Part shown: one piece after another, positions 13,319 to 13,962 of the stretch
How positions within the stretch are numbered: the stretch's first letter is position 1
Layout of the letters: every line of letters starts with the position of its first letter
NCBI GenBank assembly: GCA_001796865.1
Contig: MGNQ01000055.1
Location: 79,901 to 93,862, forward strand
Source of the DNA: Chloroflexi bacterium RBG_16_56_11
GTDB taxonomy: Bacteria; Chloroflexota; Dehalococcoidia; Dehalococcoidales; RBG-16-60-22
Reading direction: 5' to 3'
Length of the DNA stretch: 13,962 nt
Notes under the pieces: generated by a model
The model's input: only the letters and a program-made list of their open reading frames with translations
Databases searched by the model: none
Told to the model about the DNA's origin: nothing
Program-made: the position numbers and the translations under genes

Positions 13319-13962
13319 CTAGTCCTCGAGTTTCCTCAATCCCTGGCTCTCCATCCAGACATCGAGCTGGTCCATGAAACGGTTTTCATCGAGGTCAGTG
13401 CGGTCGCCCGGCTGGGAGCCTTCATAGTGCAGGACGCGTACGCCCATCTCGCTTAAGCGTAAGCCCTGCTCTTTCCGGGTCACCGTACAGCCGACGCCGC
13501 AGCGCCACAACGGCAGGATGGCGCCGTCCACTTTATAGGCTTTAGCGAAGTCGTTGAGAGCGTAAGGGCGGATCACCTCGTCATCCTTGAAGCGGTGGCC
13601 CCGCGCTTCGGTTCCTATCATCGCGCGGATGGCGTCTTCTCGCGTTTTAATCGGCTTATCAAAGGCCTGGACGAAACCTGCATTCCCCATCCTTGGCCCC
13701 CAGGTGCCGTCCTCTTTAAGCTCGAAGGGACCGGCCATCATGTGGCTGTACTGCGAGCCGATGCAGACCGCGCCGTATTTCTCCATGTAGCGGTAGTATT
13801 TCAGGAAATGCCAGGGCGGCGGATGCGCCTCCATCCAGCGATACCTCTCGTTGCCCACGGCGGCGATGTTGTTCTGCACACGCCATTCCACCTCGTCCCT
13901 TAAAGTTTTCCAGATGGCGACTGTCTCGCCGGGGTCGCCCTTGGTCAGGCCGCCGAGTGTGT
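13319..13962 (-). CDS. BcrB/HgdB-type subunit of benzoyl-CoA reductase/2-hydroxyacyl-CoA dehydratase, C-terminal half (partial)
   Basis: The frame is open to the right edge, so only the last 213 codons are visible (family length is about 400-430 aa). Recognisable features are PPPWHFLKYYRYMEKYGAV, SQYSHMMAGPFE, and near the C-terminus LPLWRCGVGCTVTRKEQG followed by VRVLHYEGSQPGDRTDLDE; these follow the family pattern of a cluster-region Cys, an R-x-x-K/E segment and an EG/D-x-x-D-R strand. Such subunits bind a [4Fe-4S] cluster and substrate CoA thioester and take electrons from the ATPase pair encoded immediately downstream. The PPWH and YSHMM segments lean toward BcrB/BzdO (benzoyl-CoA reductase) rather than a plain dehydratase, but this is from memory. 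The partner subunit (BcrC type) would lie beyond the window. Confidence 0.84.
   Translation of the reverse strand, partial: TLGGLTKGDPGETVAIWKTLRDEVEWRVQNNIAAVGNERYRWMEAHPPPWHFLKYYRYMEKYGAVCIGSQYSHMMAGPFELKEDGTWGPRMGNAGFVQAFDKPIKTREDAIRAMIGTEARGHRFKDDEVIRPYALNDFAKAYKVDGAILPLWRCGVGCTVTRKEQGLRLSEMGVRVLHYEGSQPGDRTDLDENRFMDQLDVWMESQGLRKLED

Overview
The window looks like chromosomal DNA from a strictly anaerobic bacterium. The evidence is oxygen-sensitive enzyme families (benzoyl-CoA reductase/2-hydroxyacyl-CoA dehydratase type Fe-S proteins), an NrfD/PsrC-type quinone-interacting membrane subunit, and ATP-dependent hydantoinase/acetone-carboxylase-type enzymes. Coding sequence is GC-rich at third positions. 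Interspersed palindromic repeats with a CCTGAG..CGAAGGG core lie between genes; I associate such repeats loosely with Chloroflexota, but the lineage call is weak and inferential.

Layout. Bases 1-128 hold the last codons of an undecaprenyl-diphosphatase (uppP). A plus-strand cluster follows (258-2466): an NrfD-like membrane protein, a DUF1858-like plus hemerythrin (HHE) di-iron protein, and a cysteine-rich protein that matches the C-terminal part of a ferredoxin-type family but lacks the ferredoxin domain. The last two overlap by ATGA. From about 2539 to the right edge everything is on the minus strand and converges on the plus cluster. Read in transcription order (right to left) this strand encodes: the C-terminal half of a BcrB/HgdB-type dehydratase/reductase subunit; two BadF/BcrA/BcrD-type ATPases that each keep the two cluster cysteines; then, behind a good sigma70-type promoter, a HyuA-like subunit (672 aa), a small four-cysteine zinc-type subunit (115 aa), a second HyuA-like subunit (711 aa), and a HyuB-like subunit (685 aa). 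After these come an atypical URO-D family protein, a RutB-like isochorismatase-fold amidohydrolase, and a short ORF or gene remnant.

How the genes may work together. The order and sizes HyuA / small zinc protein / HyuA / HyuB match, from memory, the core of acetophenone carboxylase (ApcA-ApcB-ApcC-ApcD of Aromatoleum aromaticum). Beside a class I benzoyl-CoA-reductase-like ATPase pair, an attractive reading is anaerobic degradation of an aromatic ketone or related compound: ATP-dependent carboxylation, conversion to an aryl-CoA, then ATP-driven reductive dearomatisation or dehydration. The RutB-like hydrolase supports a competing reading, in which the HyuA/HyuB complex opens a cyclic ureide or amide and the RutB-like enzyme cleaves the resulting N-carbamoyl product. 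Sequence alone does not decide between them.

Non-coding structure includes a 143-bp imperfect palindrome with terminal inverted repeats and an 8-bp direct duplication (MITE-like) between the two large carboxylase genes, a related smaller palindrome between the two ATPase genes, and a third palindrome ahead of the second HyuA gene. I saw no tRNA, rRNA, CRISPR array or transposase gene. No gene-free stretch exceeds 300 bases.
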